64,000 nt of DNA from Virgibacillus necropolis (GCF_002224365.1 NZ_CP022437.1:1364001-1428000), one strand, 5' to 3'. Shown: positions 45,605 to 55,119, counted from the stretch's first letter. The notes: a model not told the origin generated them from the letters alone. Numbers and translations: made by a program.

Positions 45605-45775
45605 GAAAATAGGTGTGATGTTATCCATCACTTAATAGGGAAGTTGGTTGAAGTCCAACGCGGTCCCGCCACTGTATTTGCGAGCAACCTGCACGATTCC
45701 ACTGTGTGTTAAACATGGGAAGGAGTAGGAAGTGATGACCATTAGCCAGGAAACCTACCTGTTTTTTCCCACCAA
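45605..45775 (+). ncRNA. Cobalamin riboswitch
   Basis: The conserved path is present: ATAGGTG..., TTAATAGGGAA, GGTTGAAGTCC, GCGGTCCCGCCACTGTA, and the B12 box AGCCAGGAAACCTACCTG (45755-45772). A terminator hairpin lies downstream (45852), so coenzyme B12 binding is expected to stop transcription of the uptake and salvage operon. Confidence 0.95.
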
Positions 45776-45851
45776 TAACCTACGCGGATAGGGGGTGTAT
45801 AGTAAATGGATACTGCATGGTCGCAATAAGCGCTTTGTAGAGTTCTTTCGT

Positions 45852-45883
45852 GTGCACATCTTCATTGCGAGATGTGTATTTTT
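45852..45883 (+). terminator. Riboswitch-controlled terminator before btuF
   Basis: GTGCACATCT pairs with AGATGTGTAT (10 pairs, G-T included) around TCATTGCG, followed by T5. It sits between the riboswitch and the btuF ribosome site. Confidence 0.82.
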
Positions 45884-45926
45884 AATGCTCAAATTTAGTT
45901 TATTAAATTACAGGGGGAAGATTAAC

Positions 45927-46916
45927 TTGAAACATTTATCAAATTACATATTTATGTTACTTATGGCGATTGGACTGTTAGTTGGTTGCGGAGACAATGA
46001 AGAATCAAGTCAACCTAAAGCAGACAAGAATGAAGAAAGTACAAGTACAGAAGAGACACAAGACCAAGCTACTGCATATCCACTGACCGTGGAGGACTCA
46101 GCAGGAAATGAAGTTGTACTTGAAGAAGATCCTGCGAAAATTGTTACGCTTATTCCTAGTAATACAGAAGTTGTCTTTGCTCTTGGTGCAGGTGAGCAGG
46201 TTGTCGGGGTATCTGATCATGACAACTACCCTGAGCAAGTGAAAGAGATTGATAAGGTTGGTGGGATGCAAATTAATACGGAAAAAGTCCTTTCCTTAAA
46301 GCCTGATCTCGTTCTTGCTCACGGTTCAAGTGCCCATAATTCACAAGCAGCACTTGATCAAATTACTAGTGCAGGGATTCCAGTCTATATTGTTAAGAAC
46401 GCTTCTGATTTTAAAAGTGTTTATGAAACGATTCATTCGATTGGTAAATTGGTAGATGAGCAGAATGAAGCTGAGAGTATCGTGTCAGGGATGAAGGACA
46501 AGCTTGCAACGATTAAGGAAAAGGCAACTGAGATAAAGGATCCAAAAAGTGTGTTTGTTGAAGTATCTCCGATGCCGGAAATTTATACGACTGGAACGGG
46601 TACATTTATGAACCAAATGCTAAAAGCGATTAATGCCAAGAATGCGGCTGCAGATCTTGAAGGTTGGGTGAAGATGAATGAAGAGGCCGTCATTAGTTTA
46701 CAACCAGATGTTGTTATTACAACGTATGGCTATTATACAGAAAACTCAGTAGCCCAAGTGCTTAATCGAGAAGGATGGGAACAAGTACCTGCAATTGAAA
46801 ATAAACAGGTATTTGACGTTCACTCTGATATTGTCTCTCGGTCTGGTCCTCGATTAATTGAAGGTGTAGAACAATTGGCAGAAACGATTTATCCGGAAAC
46901 GTTCGGTGATGAATAA
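45927..46916 (+). CDS. btuF: Cobalamin/corrinoid-binding lipoprotein BtuF
   Basis: A 329-residue lipoprotein: signal peptide ending LLVGCGDN, then a class III solute-binding fold (KIVTLIPSNTEVVFALGAGEQVVGVSDHDNYPEQ, LKPDLVLAHGS). TTG 45927 follows GGGGGAAG; the longest frame from 45795 overlaps the riboswitch terminator and is rejected. It delivers corrinoids to BtuC. The next gene starts inside its last codons. Confidence 0.9.
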   Translation: MKHLSNYIFMLLMAIGLLVGCGDNEESSQPKADKNEESTSTEETQDQATAYPLTVEDSAGNEVVLEEDPAKIVTLIPSNTEVVFALGAGEQVVGVSDHDNYPEQVKEIDKVGGMQINTEKVLSLKPDLVLAHGSSAHNSQAALDQITSAGIPVYIVKNASDFKSVYETIHSIGKLVDEQNEAESIVSGMKDKLATIKEKATEIKDPKSVFVEVSPMPEIYTTGTGTFMNQMLKAINAKNAAADLEGWVKMNEEAVISLQPDVVITTYGYYTENSVAQVLNREGWEQVPAIENKQVFDVHSDIVSRSGPRLIEGVEQLAETIYPETFGDE

Positions 46917-47934
46917 ACCATTAGCCTATCTAGGGAGCTTGATTATTTTAATAAGTGCATGGCTGGCAGGGGTGGCTATTGGCAGTGTACCTATTCCGCT
47001 TCCGGTTATTATCGGGGCAATCGTGGAAACGATAACTCCTTATCAAACAAATGTTGATCCAATCAATATTAGTATTATTGTAGATGTTCGCATGCCACGG
47101 GTCGTATTAGCTGGACTCGTGGGTGCGTCACTCGCGATAGCTGGTGCTTCTTTTCAAGGTCTGCTTCAAAACCCTTTAGCAGATCCGTATACATTAGGAG
47201 TGTCATCAGGAGCATCTGTCGGGGCAGTATTGGTTCTTTTTGTAGGATTTACTTTGCCGGTTTTCTCCTCTTTCACACTACCTATTGTTAGTATTTGTAC
47301 GGCTATTATCACGTTGCTGTTCGTTATTGGATTTGCACGTATGCTTGATCACACCCTTTCAATTGAGACGCTTATACTGACAGGGATTGTGATGGGGTCT
47401 TTTCTGGGTTCTGTTATTTCCCTTATGATTGCATTAACTGGTGAAGAGCTCAGGCAAATTGTCGGTTGGCTTCTTGGAAGTGTGGCGATGCGAGGATGGG
47501 ATTATGTAGGATTACTCCTCCCTTTTTTTGTAATTGGTGTGTTTGTCCTATTGACTCAGGGACAGGAATTAAACGCCATGTCTCTAGGTGAGGAACGGGC
47601 AAGGCAGCTCGGTGTACCTACGGAAAAAAGAAAAGCGTTGATTTTAGTCGCAGCCTCTATCTTAACTGGTGCTGCGGTTGCGGTGTCAGGGGCAATCGGT
47701 TTTGTCGGGTTAGTCGTTCCCCATATTTGCAGGAGAGTTTTTACTACGGATCATAGGCATCTCATCCCACTAGCATTAATTAACGGTGCGACTTTCTTAA
47801 TATTGGCGGATCTTGTTTCCAGAACAATTATTGCTCCTGCCGAATTACCTATTGGTGTAATCACTTCGCTCATAGGTGCGCCAATTTTTGCTATCATTTT
47901 ATATCAGCAAAGGAAAAAAGGAGCGAGTGCATGA
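46906..47934 (+). CDS. btuC: Cobalamin ABC transporter permease BtuC (FecCD family)
   Basis: A 342-residue permease with about ten helices; typical stretches include VRMPRVVLAGLVGASLAIAGASFQGLLQNPLADPYTLGVSSGASVGA and GAIGFVGLVVPHICRRV, each quoted only as landmarks near residues 60-105 and 260. It overlaps btuF and btuD, so the three are translationally linked. Confidence 0.92.
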   Translation: MMNKPLAYLGSLIILISAWLAGVAIGSVPIPLPVIIGAIVETITPYQTNVDPINISIIVDVRMPRVVLAGLVGASLAIAGASFQGLLQNPLADPYTLGVSSGASVGAVLVLFVGFTLPVFSSFTLPIVSICTAIITLLFVIGFARMLDHTLSIETLILTGIVMGSFLGSVISLMIALTGEELRQIVGWLLGSVAMRGWDYVGLLLPFFVIGVFVLLTQGQELNAMSLGEERARQLGVPTEKRKALILVAASILTGAAVAVSGAIGFVGLVVPHICRRVFTTDHRHLIPLALINGATFLILADLVSRTIIAPAELPIGVITSLIGAPIFAIILYQQRKKGASA

Positions 47935-49400
47935 TTCAAATTACGAACATGACAGGAGGATATGGGGAAAAGCCAATTGTTGACGATGTTAGTTTTACTA
48001 TTGATAGTGGTGAGTTTTTTGGTGTAGTAGGTCCTAATGGTAGTGGGAAAACGACTCTATTTAAGCTGATGAGTAGGATCATTCCCCTATGGAAAGGAAA
48101 TGTGTTTATTGAACAAAAGCCTCTCCAGTATTACACACGTAAACAGCTTGCCCGTAAGGTAGCGACATTACCACAGATTCAGCAGAGCTTTTTTTCCTAT
48201 AATGTCTATGAAACAGTGATGATGGGACGCTATGCGTATCAAACAGGTTTTTTTAAGCAACCGACAGAACTGGATAAAGATGTGGTTAAGCGTGTGTTAG
48301 AACAAACGGGGTTGACTAAAATGCGTACAAATCCCTTAGACCATTTAAGTGGGGGGGAAAGGCAGCGTGTTTATTTAGCGCAAGCCCTTGCACAGGAACC
48401 TGATATTTTGCTACTTGATGAACCCACTAATCATCTTGACTTCAGTTATCAAAAACAACTTTTGGATGACTTAAAACAGTTGTCTTTGACCAATCGTTTA
48501 ACAGTCGTATCTATTTTTCATGATTTAAATATCGCAAGTCTTTATTGTGATCGACTGTTATTAATGGATCAAGGGCAGATAACACAGATAGGCAAACCGG
48601 AAGAGGTGATGAAAAAAGCGTTACTTGAGCGAGTCTATCATTCTTCCATTGATGTTCATGCCAATCCTACATTATCAAGCCCACAGATGAACTTGTTGCC
48701 GGATTATTCATTGGAAAAAACCAGTTCAATCCTATCACCGGAGCTATTGGAAGTTACGGAGGAGAAGGTTGTAATAAAAACAACGCAGTTACTTAAAACC
48801 TTTTCTTCGGCTCTCGTTGGAGGAGGATTTGGCTGGTACCGTAACTTCATTAATTACCATGTTGATAAAAACTTTAACTGTCATTCTCCGCGTCAACTGA
48901 TGCTGGAAAAATGTCAACAGTGGGGGATGGCTGAGCATGACACGGTAGCGATGATGACAGCGGCACACTTGCCCGATTATGCTGTACGGTTTTCCGTGGA
49001 AGAAAATGTACGGATCCTCATTGTCGTTACAGCTGGAACGGGTAATGCAGTTGACGTGGTTCATGGTGGGAATAGGATGTTAAACAACCAACCTGGTACA
49101 GTAAATACATGGATTTTCATCGAGGGACATCTTTCTGAACAAGCATTTATTCAAGGAATCGTTACAGCAACTGAAGCAAAAACAAAAGCTTTCTCCATTT
49201 GTGGAATCAAAGATCCAATGACAGAGACGCTAGCTACAGGGACTTCAACAGATAGTGTTTTGATTGCAAGTACGCAAAAAGGGGAGAACCTTGAATATGC
49301 AGGACCGATCACCTTTCTTGGGAGCCGGATAGGGGAAATGGTTTATGAAGCTACAAAGGAAGCTATTGAACATAATATAGAGAGAATGAAGCATACATGA
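47931..49400 (+). CDS. BtuD ATPase fused to adenosylcobinamide amidohydrolase CbiZ
   Basis: A 489-residue fusion. Residues about 1-255 form an ABC ATPase (Walker A GPNGSGKTT, signature LSGGERQR, Walker B ILLLDEPTNHLD). From about residue 270 a CbiZ domain follows (SALVGGGFGWYRNFINYHVDKNF, VVTAGTGNAVDV, ICGIKDPMTETLATGTSTDS). CbiZ cleaves the aminopropanol arm of adenosylcobinamide or pseudocobalamin to adenosylcobyric acid, letting the cell rebuild imported corrinoids. The fusion couples import with remodelling. The gene overlaps both neighbours by 4 nt. Confidence 0.9.
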   Translation: MIQITNMTGGYGEKPIVDDVSFTIDSGEFFGVVGPNGSGKTTLFKLMSRIIPLWKGNVFIEQKPLQYYTRKQLARKVATLPQIQQSFFSYNVYETVMMGRYAYQTGFFKQPTELDKDVVKRVLEQTGLTKMRTNPLDHLSGGERQRVYLAQALAQEPDILLLDEPTNHLDFSYQKQLLDDLKQLSLTNRLTVVSIFHDLNIASLYCDRLLLMDQGQITQIGKPEEVMKKALLERVYHSSIDVHANPTLSSPQMNLLPDYSLEKTSSILSPELLEVTEEKVVIKTTQLLKTFSSALVGGGFGWYRNFINYHVDKNFNCHSPRQLMLEKCQQWGMAEHDTVAMMTAAHLPDYAVRFSVEENVRILIVVTAGTGNAVDVVHGGNRMLNNQPGTVNTWIFIEGHLSEQAFIQGIVTATEAKTKAFSICGIKDPMTETLATGTSTDSVLIASTQKGENLEYAGPITFLGSRIGEMVYEATKEAIEHNIERMKHT

Positions 49401-50359
49401 TAGAACATCTTATTGCAATAACGATAGCGTTTTTACTAGATTTATGGCTTGGTGATCCACGCTGGTTGCCACATCCTGTCCGTATGATAGGGAGTTTGAT
49501 TCATTTCCTTGAAAAACGATGGAATAAAGGGAAGTTCCGTCGCTTCAAGGGGATTGTCATGGTTATCATTGTGTGTAGCTTGGTTAGTGCGATCGCTTGG
49601 TTAGTTACATTACTAGGCTATCATGTTCATGTTGTGTTAGGTATAGTTATCGAGTCATACTTTATTTGGACAACGATCGCATTAAAGGGTTTGAAAGAAG
49701 CGTCGATGGATGTGTATACACCACTTATTGAGTCTGATTATGCTGTGGCGCGCCAACAGTTATCAATGATTGTTGGGCGAGATACCGCTCATTTAGGTGA
49801 ATCTGAAATGACGCGGGGAACAGTTGAAACGGTTGCTGAAAATACGAGTGATGGTATTACAGCACCACTTATTTTTGCTCTTTTAGGTGGTGCACCTTTA
49901 GCTATGCTTTATCGTGCTGTGAATACGTGTGACTCGATGGTAGGGTATCGTCACGAACGGTATTATTACTTTGGCTGGGCATCTGCTCGTTTAGATGATG
50001 TATTAAACTGGATACCTGCTAGGCTGACAGCACTATTACTTTTATTGTTGGAACAGACCCCTTATCAAACAAAAAAGGAAGCATTTATACTGTTATTTAG
50101 CCATTCAAAACGTCATCCGAGTCCAAATAGCGGCTGGGGGGAAGCAGCTTTTGCGTTATTACTTGGGATTCAATTAGGTGGGGAAAATCGATACTTCGGG
50201 GAGGTCTCTATCAGGCCAACAATAGGCATTGCTTACGAGGAAATGAATGCTGAACACATAAAAGCCGCTCATCACTTGATGACACGAGCCACACTTTATG
50301 TCATGACATTTTTATGGATAGGAGGTGTAGCCATTGAAATGGCCAGCACATGGAGCTAA
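49397..50359 (+). CDS. cbiB: Adenosylcobinamide-phosphate synthase CbiB
   Basis: A 320-residue membrane enzyme: LWLGDPRWLPHPVRMIG at the N-terminus, VGRDTAHLGESEMTRGTVETVAENTSDGITAPLIFALLGGAP in the middle region and WASARLDDVLNWIPARLTA. It attaches (R)-1-aminopropanol phosphate to adenosylcobyric acid. The start overlaps btuD-cbiZ (ATGA). Confidence 0.93.
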   Translation: MIEHLIAITIAFLLDLWLGDPRWLPHPVRMIGSLIHFLEKRWNKGKFRRFKGIVMVIIVCSLVSAIAWLVTLLGYHVHVVLGIVIESYFIWTTIALKGLKEASMDVYTPLIESDYAVARQQLSMIVGRDTAHLGESEMTRGTVETVAENTSDGITAPLIFALLGGAPLAMLYRAVNTCDSMVGYRHERYYYFGWASARLDDVLNWIPARLTALLLLLLEQTPYQTKKEAFILLFSHSKRHPSPNSGWGEAAFALLLGIQLGGENRYFGEVSIRPTIGIAYEEMNAEHIKAAHHLMTRATLYVMTFLWIGGVAIEMASTWS

Positions 50360-51404
50360 TCCACACTATTTAACAGACGCTTTACAACTACCAAAAGTTA
50401 CCCACGATTTTAGTGTGAATGTCAATCCACTCGGTCCACCATATTGGTTACAAGAAAAGTGGGGTGACTATTTCGAGTTAATGACAAACTATCCAGATCC
50501 TGAAGCGGGCGCGCTTCGTCATGCAATTGCTAATCAAGAATCGATTCCAGCAGAGCAGGTTCTGGTCGGGAATGGCGCTTCTGAGTTACTTACATTAATC
50601 GGACGAGAGTTTGCTGGGAAAGGTGTATTAATTGTTGAGCCTACCTTTTCTGAATATCGTATGATTGCTGAAATGAACAATTGTATAGTAGATTCCGTTT
50701 TTCTAACAGAGACGGAAGGATGGGCGCTACCTTTAGAACGAATTAAATCCAAGCTTACTGGTGTAGATCTTGTAATTGTCTGTAATCCAAACAATCCGAC
50801 AGGCGTTTCTTATGAACAGAACGTGCTTATTGAGCTATTGAATGAGCTTGAGAGAAAAAGGATTTCGCTCGTTATCGACGAAGCTTTTTATGATTTTGTT
50901 CAAGACGAGCCCTCACTCATGCAAAGAGTAAACACATCATCACAGCTTATTATTTTGCGTTCACTGACAAAGATGTACGCAATTCCAGGCTTAAGGATCG
51001 GTTATCTTGTTACGTCAGAAGCAATGGTTCGGAAGTTAGCATCTCATCAACCAACATGGAGTGTAAATGCGCTAGCTCAAGAAATTGCAGGGTCATGTAT
51101 TAATGATCATTCTTATCGACAACGGACACGGGAGTTGATTCAATCGGAGAAGGAACGGATTTTCCCACGACTACAGGAGCTATCTTTCACCGTATCGGAA
51201 AGTGATGTCAATTATTATTTATTAGGGGGATATCCGTCCTTAAGTGATACCCTGCTTCCTTATCTTTTGAAAAATCGAGTGGCTATTCGCCATACACTTA
51301 ATTTTCCTGGATTAAATGGGGATTATGTTCGTCTGGCTATCCGTACAAAAAAAGAAAATGACATCTTACTTGAACTTATAGAGAGGTGGGTTCAGACATG
51401 CTAA
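50334..51404 (+). CDS. cobD: Threonine-phosphate decarboxylase CobD (PLP aminotransferase fold)
   Basis: A 356-residue fold-type I PLP enzyme: HDFSVNVNPLGPP, VGNGASELLTLIGREF, VCNPNNPTGVSYE, IDEAFYDF, and the PLP lysine in RSLTKMYAIPGLRIGYL. It resembles histidinol-phosphate aminotransferase, but its place between cbiB and cobU identifies CobD, which makes aminopropanol phosphate. TTG 50334 follows GGAGGTG by 8 nt and overlaps cbiB. Confidence 0.9.
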   Translation: MKWPAHGANPHYLTDALQLPKVTHDFSVNVNPLGPPYWLQEKWGDYFELMTNYPDPEAGALRHAIANQESIPAEQVLVGNGASELLTLIGREFAGKGVLIVEPTFSEYRMIAEMNNCIVDSVFLTETEGWALPLERIKSKLTGVDLVIVCNPNNPTGVSYEQNVLIELLNELERKRISLVIDEAFYDFVQDEPSLMQRVNTSSQLIILRSLTKMYAIPGLRIGYLVTSEAMVRKLASHQPTWSVNALAQEIAGSCINDHSYRQRTRELIQSEKERIFPRLQELSFTVSESDVNYYLLGGYPSLSDTLLPYLLKNRVAIRHTLNFPGLNGDYVRLAIRTKKENDILLELIERWVQTC

Positions 51405-51931
51405 CCTTTGTTTGTGGTGGTGTAAGAAGCGGGAAGACGAGCTATGCAGAGAAGGGCATATTGAATACAAAGTTAGCAAATCTTCATTATGTAGCTACGG
51501 GAGTAGTGACAGATTCGGAAATGCAGGAACGTGTGTACCGTCATAAAGATGACCGCCTACAAAGCGTCAGGTCTTGGCAAACTTGGGAACAACCGACAGG
51601 CATTAATCAGCTTACTTTTTCAAGCGACGATGCCGTTCTTCTCGATTGTTTAACAACATGGATAACAAATGAAATGATGGCGCAAGAAGACAAGGATCTA
51701 GATGATATGATTCGTTTTTTAATAAAACAGTTGGAAAAACTCGTGGCAAGTGCCGGAGAAGTTTATATTGTTTCCAATGATCTTAGTCGTGATATCCCAT
51801 CTTCCTATAGGATGGTTCAGGACTATTTATACATCCTTGGTTCTATACATAGGTTTGTTGTCGGGCGTTCAGATAAAGCGATTGAAATGGTTTATGGTGT
51901 ACCATTACTTCATAAGGGGGAGGAAGTATGA
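51398..51931 (+). CDS. cobU: Adenosylcobinamide kinase / guanylyltransferase CobU
   Basis: A 177-residue P-loop enzyme: MLTFVCGGVRSGKTSYAE carries an intact GGxRSGKT loop, with YVATG and RSWQTWEQP following, and DDAVLLDCLTTWITNE as the second conserved segment. It phosphorylates and guanylylates cobinamide. ATG 51398 overlaps the end of cobD (ATGCTAA) and follows AGAGGTGG. Confidence 0.92.
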   Translation: MLTFVCGGVRSGKTSYAEKGILNTKLANLHYVATGVVTDSEMQERVYRHKDDRLQSVRSWQTWEQPTGINQLTFSSDDAVLLDCLTTWITNEMMAQEDKDLDDMIRFLIKQLEKLVASAGEVYIVSNDLSRDIPSSYRMVQDYLYILGSIHRFVVGRSDKAIEMVYGVPLLHKGEEV

Positions 51932-53397
51932 AAGGTGTTATGGTTCAAGGGACAGCATCTAATGTAGGGAAAAGCTGGATTGTTACTGGCTTATGTCGAC
52001 TACTCGCAAATCGTGGTGTTCGAGTTGCTCCATTTAAATCACAAAACATGTCAAATAACTCTTATGTGACAATCGATGGAAAAGAGATAGGCCGCGCTCA
52101 GGGTGTTCAGGCTGAAGCTGCCCGAGTTGAAGCAACAGTCGATATGAATCCTATTTTGTTAAAGCCGACGAGTGATCAACGGGCAGAGGTGATTATCCAT
52201 GGAGCAAGCAAAGAGGCTTGGACAGGATCAGCGTATCGTACCCAATGGTATGAATATGGGAGACAAGCGATCCAACAATCCATTCAATGTTTAGAAGCGG
52301 AATATGACACCTTGGTGGTTGAAGGAGCAGGAAGCCCGGTTGAAGTGAACCTAAATGACCGTGAATTGGTAAATATGTCAATCGCTGATCTTATTGATAT
52401 ACCAGTCATTCTAGTTGCGGACATTGATAGAGGAGGCGTGTTTGCCAGTATTGTTGGTACATTGGAATTGTTACCAGAAAGTCACCTGAAGCGTGTGAAA
52501 GGCTTGATTATTAATAAGTTTCGCGGTCAACGTTCATTATTTGAAAACGGTGTAACATGGCTTGAAAACTATACAGGATTACCTGTCTTAGGTGTGATCC
52601 CTCATTTAGATGATCACCGAATTGAAGGGGAAGATTCCTTAACAGTCCAAGCATCTCATTCTACGCTTGAACAGTCTCTTGATATTGCTGTTGTCCATTG
52701 GCCCTATTTATCGAATGACACGGATATTTCTCCTCTTTCTTTAGAAGTAGACGTTTCGATTCGCTATGTTCGGTCAGCTGACGAACTTGGGACACCTGAT
52801 GCGCTCATTTTACCAGGGACGCGAAGCACGATTGAAGATTATCTTGCATGTGCTGAAATTGGTCTAGCCGCGGCTATCAAAGAGTATGCAAGGCAAGGAG
52901 TAGCCGTAGGCATTTGTGGCGGATATCAAATCCTCTCTGAGGTGATGTATCACGATGAGTCTGATCGCGAGGGAACAAAAGGAATAGGCGTGTTTCCTCT
53001 TTCAACGACGTTTGTGAAAAACAAAAAAACAATTCGTGCTCAAGGACATGTTCACGAAGCTAGCGGATATTTCCCTGTAGCAATGTCTGGTTATGAAATT
53101 CATCTTGGCCGAACGTCTGGATCTATCACCAACCCCTTCCTTCAACTGGATGATGGGCCAGAAGGGATAAGCCTTGATCAAGGGCGTCTAGTCGGGACCT
53201 ATCTTCATGACTGCTTTCACAATGATGAGTGGCGTACAGAGTGGCTGAATCGCTTACGCATGAGATCGGGCCTATCAGAAAAGCCAACGCTTCATACGGT
53301 CAACCGAGCGAATCGTTACGACAATTTGGCTAATCATTTAGAAACGCATCTTGATATAGATAAGATTCTAGCAATGATCGAGGTAAGTGGCACATGA
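51928..53397 (+). CDS. cobQ: Cobyric acid synthase CobQ/CbiP
   Basis: A 489-residue glutamine amidotransferase: N-terminal ATPase domain (VQGTASNVGKSWIVTGLCR, FKSQNMSNNSYVT, VLVADIDRGGVFASI) and C-terminal class I glutaminase domain (PGTRSTIEDY, AVGICGGYQIL with catalytic Cys, GTYLHDCFHN). It amidates four carboxyl groups of the corrin ring. It overlaps both neighbours by 4 nt. Confidence 0.94.
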   Translation: MKGVMVQGTASNVGKSWIVTGLCRLLANRGVRVAPFKSQNMSNNSYVTIDGKEIGRAQGVQAEAARVEATVDMNPILLKPTSDQRAEVIIHGASKEAWTGSAYRTQWYEYGRQAIQQSIQCLEAEYDTLVVEGAGSPVEVNLNDRELVNMSIADLIDIPVILVADIDRGGVFASIVGTLELLPESHLKRVKGLIINKFRGQRSLFENGVTWLENYTGLPVLGVIPHLDDHRIEGEDSLTVQASHSTLEQSLDIAVVHWPYLSNDTDISPLSLEVDVSIRYVRSADELGTPDALILPGTRSTIEDYLACAEIGLAAAIKEYARQGVAVGICGGYQILSEVMYHDESDREGTKGIGVFPLSTTFVKNKKTIRAQGHVHEASGYFPVAMSGYEIHLGRTSGSITNPFLQLDDGPEGISLDQGRLVGTYLHDCFHNDEWRTEWLNRLRMRSGLSEKPTLHTVNRANRYDNLANHLETHLDIDKILAMIEVSGT

Positions 53398-54173
53398 GAA
53401 ATTTCCGATTAGGGGCATTATTTGCTTTGCAGTTTTTCTCCGTGTTTCCTATAAGGAGAAATATTGAACCGACTACACGTACAGTGCGTTCCAGTCTTAG
53501 ATGGTTACCTATTCTAGGACTTTCTATCGGAACGTTTAATGCACTTATGTTTTATGGTCTTGATTCTCTTACATCTCTAAGTCTGCTTAGTTTGATTGTT
53601 TTTGCGATCATCATTCCGGCTATTTGGAGTGGTGGACTTCATCTTGATGGATTAATGGATACGGGAGATGCCTTTTTTTCCTACCAGGACAAGCATAAAC
53701 GGTTAGAAGTAATGAAGGACCCGCGTACAGGAGCCTTTGGTGTATTGGTCCTGCTTGTTGTGTTAATTATCCGGTTTGTTTTCATGTATGAAGCTTTTCT
53801 TAGTGACTTTTCCGTGATTGGCTTTCTAATAGTAGTTCCACTTTTATCGAGATGTATGATGATGCTGCTGTTAGGACACGGGACTTCTGCAAGGGAAAGT
53901 GGGTTATGCTATTTCTTTAAAAAACATTATAATCGTAGCGTGACATATTGGATTATTGGACTAACACTTGTAGTTTGTGCTGCAATGGCATTTCTTTCTT
54001 CGTATCACTTTATCATCAGCTTAGCTATGATTCTGGCTTCCATAATCGTAATGTGGGGAGTTAGGGTATGGGCGATCCGATCGTTTGGTGGGATAACAGG
54101 TGATGTTTGCGGTGCACTACTTGAAGGGACGGAGACTTGCTTATGGTTCATCGTTTGGTTATTTTATATTTAA
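53394..54173 (+). CDS. cobS: Cobalamin synthase CobS
   Basis: A 259-residue membrane enzyme: LFALQFFSVFPIRR, then SGGLHLDGLMDTGDAFFSYQDKHKRLEVMKDPRTGAFG, summarised as the conserved Asp-rich motif near residues 82-118. It joins GDP-cobinamide with alpha-ribazole. The next gene starts within its end. Confidence 0.93.
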   Translation: MRNFRLGALFALQFFSVFPIRRNIEPTTRTVRSSLRWLPILGLSIGTFNALMFYGLDSLTSLSLLSLIVFAIIIPAIWSGGLHLDGLMDTGDAFFSYQDKHKRLEVMKDPRTGAFGVLVLLVVLIIRFVFMYEAFLSDFSVIGFLIVVPLLSRCMMMLLLGHGTSARESGLCYFFKKHYNRSVTYWIIGLTLVVCAAMAFLSSYHFIISLAMILASIIVMWGVRVWAIRSFGGITGDVCGALLEGTETCLWFIVWLFYI

Positions 54174-54742
54174 TTCGTCATGGAGAGACTCCTTCAAATG
54201 TACAAAGACGTTATTTAGGCTGGCGAAATGAGGCAATGTCTGAGCAAGGACGCCTACAAGTTATGGATTTAAAGAAACACCTTCCTGCGTTGCAAAAGGT
54301 CTATGCTAGTGACCTAGATCGATGTAGAGAAACTGCATCGATCCTCTCCCAAGTAGTTGAAGAAACAAATAGATTGCGTGAGTATAATTTTGGGAACTTT
54401 GATGGTTTTACCTATGAGGAGTTACAAGGTAAAGATGAATATAAACAATGGCTAAACGATATGGAATCAATCACCCCGCCAAACGGAGAGAGCTTAATCT
54501 TTTTTAAAAGCCGCGTACTTAGCTTTTTTGCCCAACTGATTGATGATCATTGTTATTCAAATGAGCCTGTTGCAATCATTACTCATGGTGGAGTAATCCG
54601 CACGATGCTCCATCATTGGTCAAACGTCTCAGAATCAATGTGGGATTGGGCAGTTGCACCAGGCGAGGCCTACAAAGTCATCCTTAAGAAGGAGGGAGAT
54701 CAATGGATTTTATCACAGGCGGTGCATATAACGGAAAGCTAG
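54143..54742 (+). CDS. cobC: Alpha-ribazole phosphatase CobC (histidine phosphatase family)
   Basis: A 199-residue phosphoglycerate-mutase-like phosphatase: LIRHGETPSN with the catalytic His, VYASDLDRCRETASIL, and AIITHGGVIR with the second His. ATG 54143 is preferred because GGAG lies 8 nt upstream; it overlaps cobS by 31 nt. It removes phosphate from alpha-ribazole phosphate or cobalamin phosphate. Confidence 0.9.
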   Translation: MVHRLVILYLIRHGETPSNVQRRYLGWRNEAMSEQGRLQVMDLKKHLPALQKVYASDLDRCRETASILSQVVEETNRLREYNFGNFDGFTYEELQGKDEYKQWLNDMESITPPNGESLIFFKSRVLSFFAQLIDDHCYSNEPVAIITHGGVIRTMLHHWSNVSESMWDWAVAPGEAYKVILKKEGDQWILSQAVHITES

Positions 54743-55107
54743 ACTGGGTGCTTGATAATTATCATGGCGATTACACAATTTTAAAAGACAACGAGGAACT
54801 CGAACCTGTTCGAACCCCCATTCTAATTGTAACTAATCTTGAAGCTTCCATTTATACGTACTATATCGATCAGACAGACGGGGGTCAACAATGGCAGGAG
54901 TATTATCACTCTCTAATGGAATGGGAACGAGAGAACACATCACGTCGACTAGTAATGATCGGAACAGACATTACTGGTGGAATTGTCCCTATGGAACAGA
55001 GGCATCGATTGTGGCGGGATAAAGTAGGGTTTATTTATCAACAATTAACAAAAGATGCTAATCATGTATTTCGAGTATGGTTTGGAAAATCGCAGCAACT
55101 AAAATAG
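54703..55107 (+). CDS. CobU-like protein with a degenerate nucleotide loop
   Basis: A 134-residue protein. MDFITGGAYNGKLDWV resembles the CobU start, but the P-loop has lost the Ser/Thr after GK (GGAYNGKLDW). The C-terminal half keeps CobU-like VMIGTDITGGIVPMEQRHRLWRDKVG and VWFGKSQQLK. The middle is shortened, so a normal CobU kinase activity is doubtful. GGAGGGAG precedes ATG 54703, which lies inside cobC. Relatives at this operon position are, from memory, often annotated as bifunctional CobU; the true role is open. Confidence 0.75.
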   Translation: MDFITGGAYNGKLDWVLDNYHGDYTILKDNEELEPVRTPILIVTNLEASIYTYYIDQTDGGQQWQEYYHSLMEWERENTSRRLVMIGTDITGGIVPMEQRHRLWRDKVGFIYQQLTKDANHVFRVWFGKSQQLK

Positions 55108-55119
55108 GAGGAGATTTAA

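Noticed and set aside
45795-45926. N-terminal extension of btuF
   Set aside because: It overlaps the riboswitch-controlled terminator, and the lipoprotein signal begins at TTG 45927.
51386-51397. GTG 51386 as the start of cobU
   Set aside because: It lies within the ribosome site (AGAGGTGG) serving ATG 51398.
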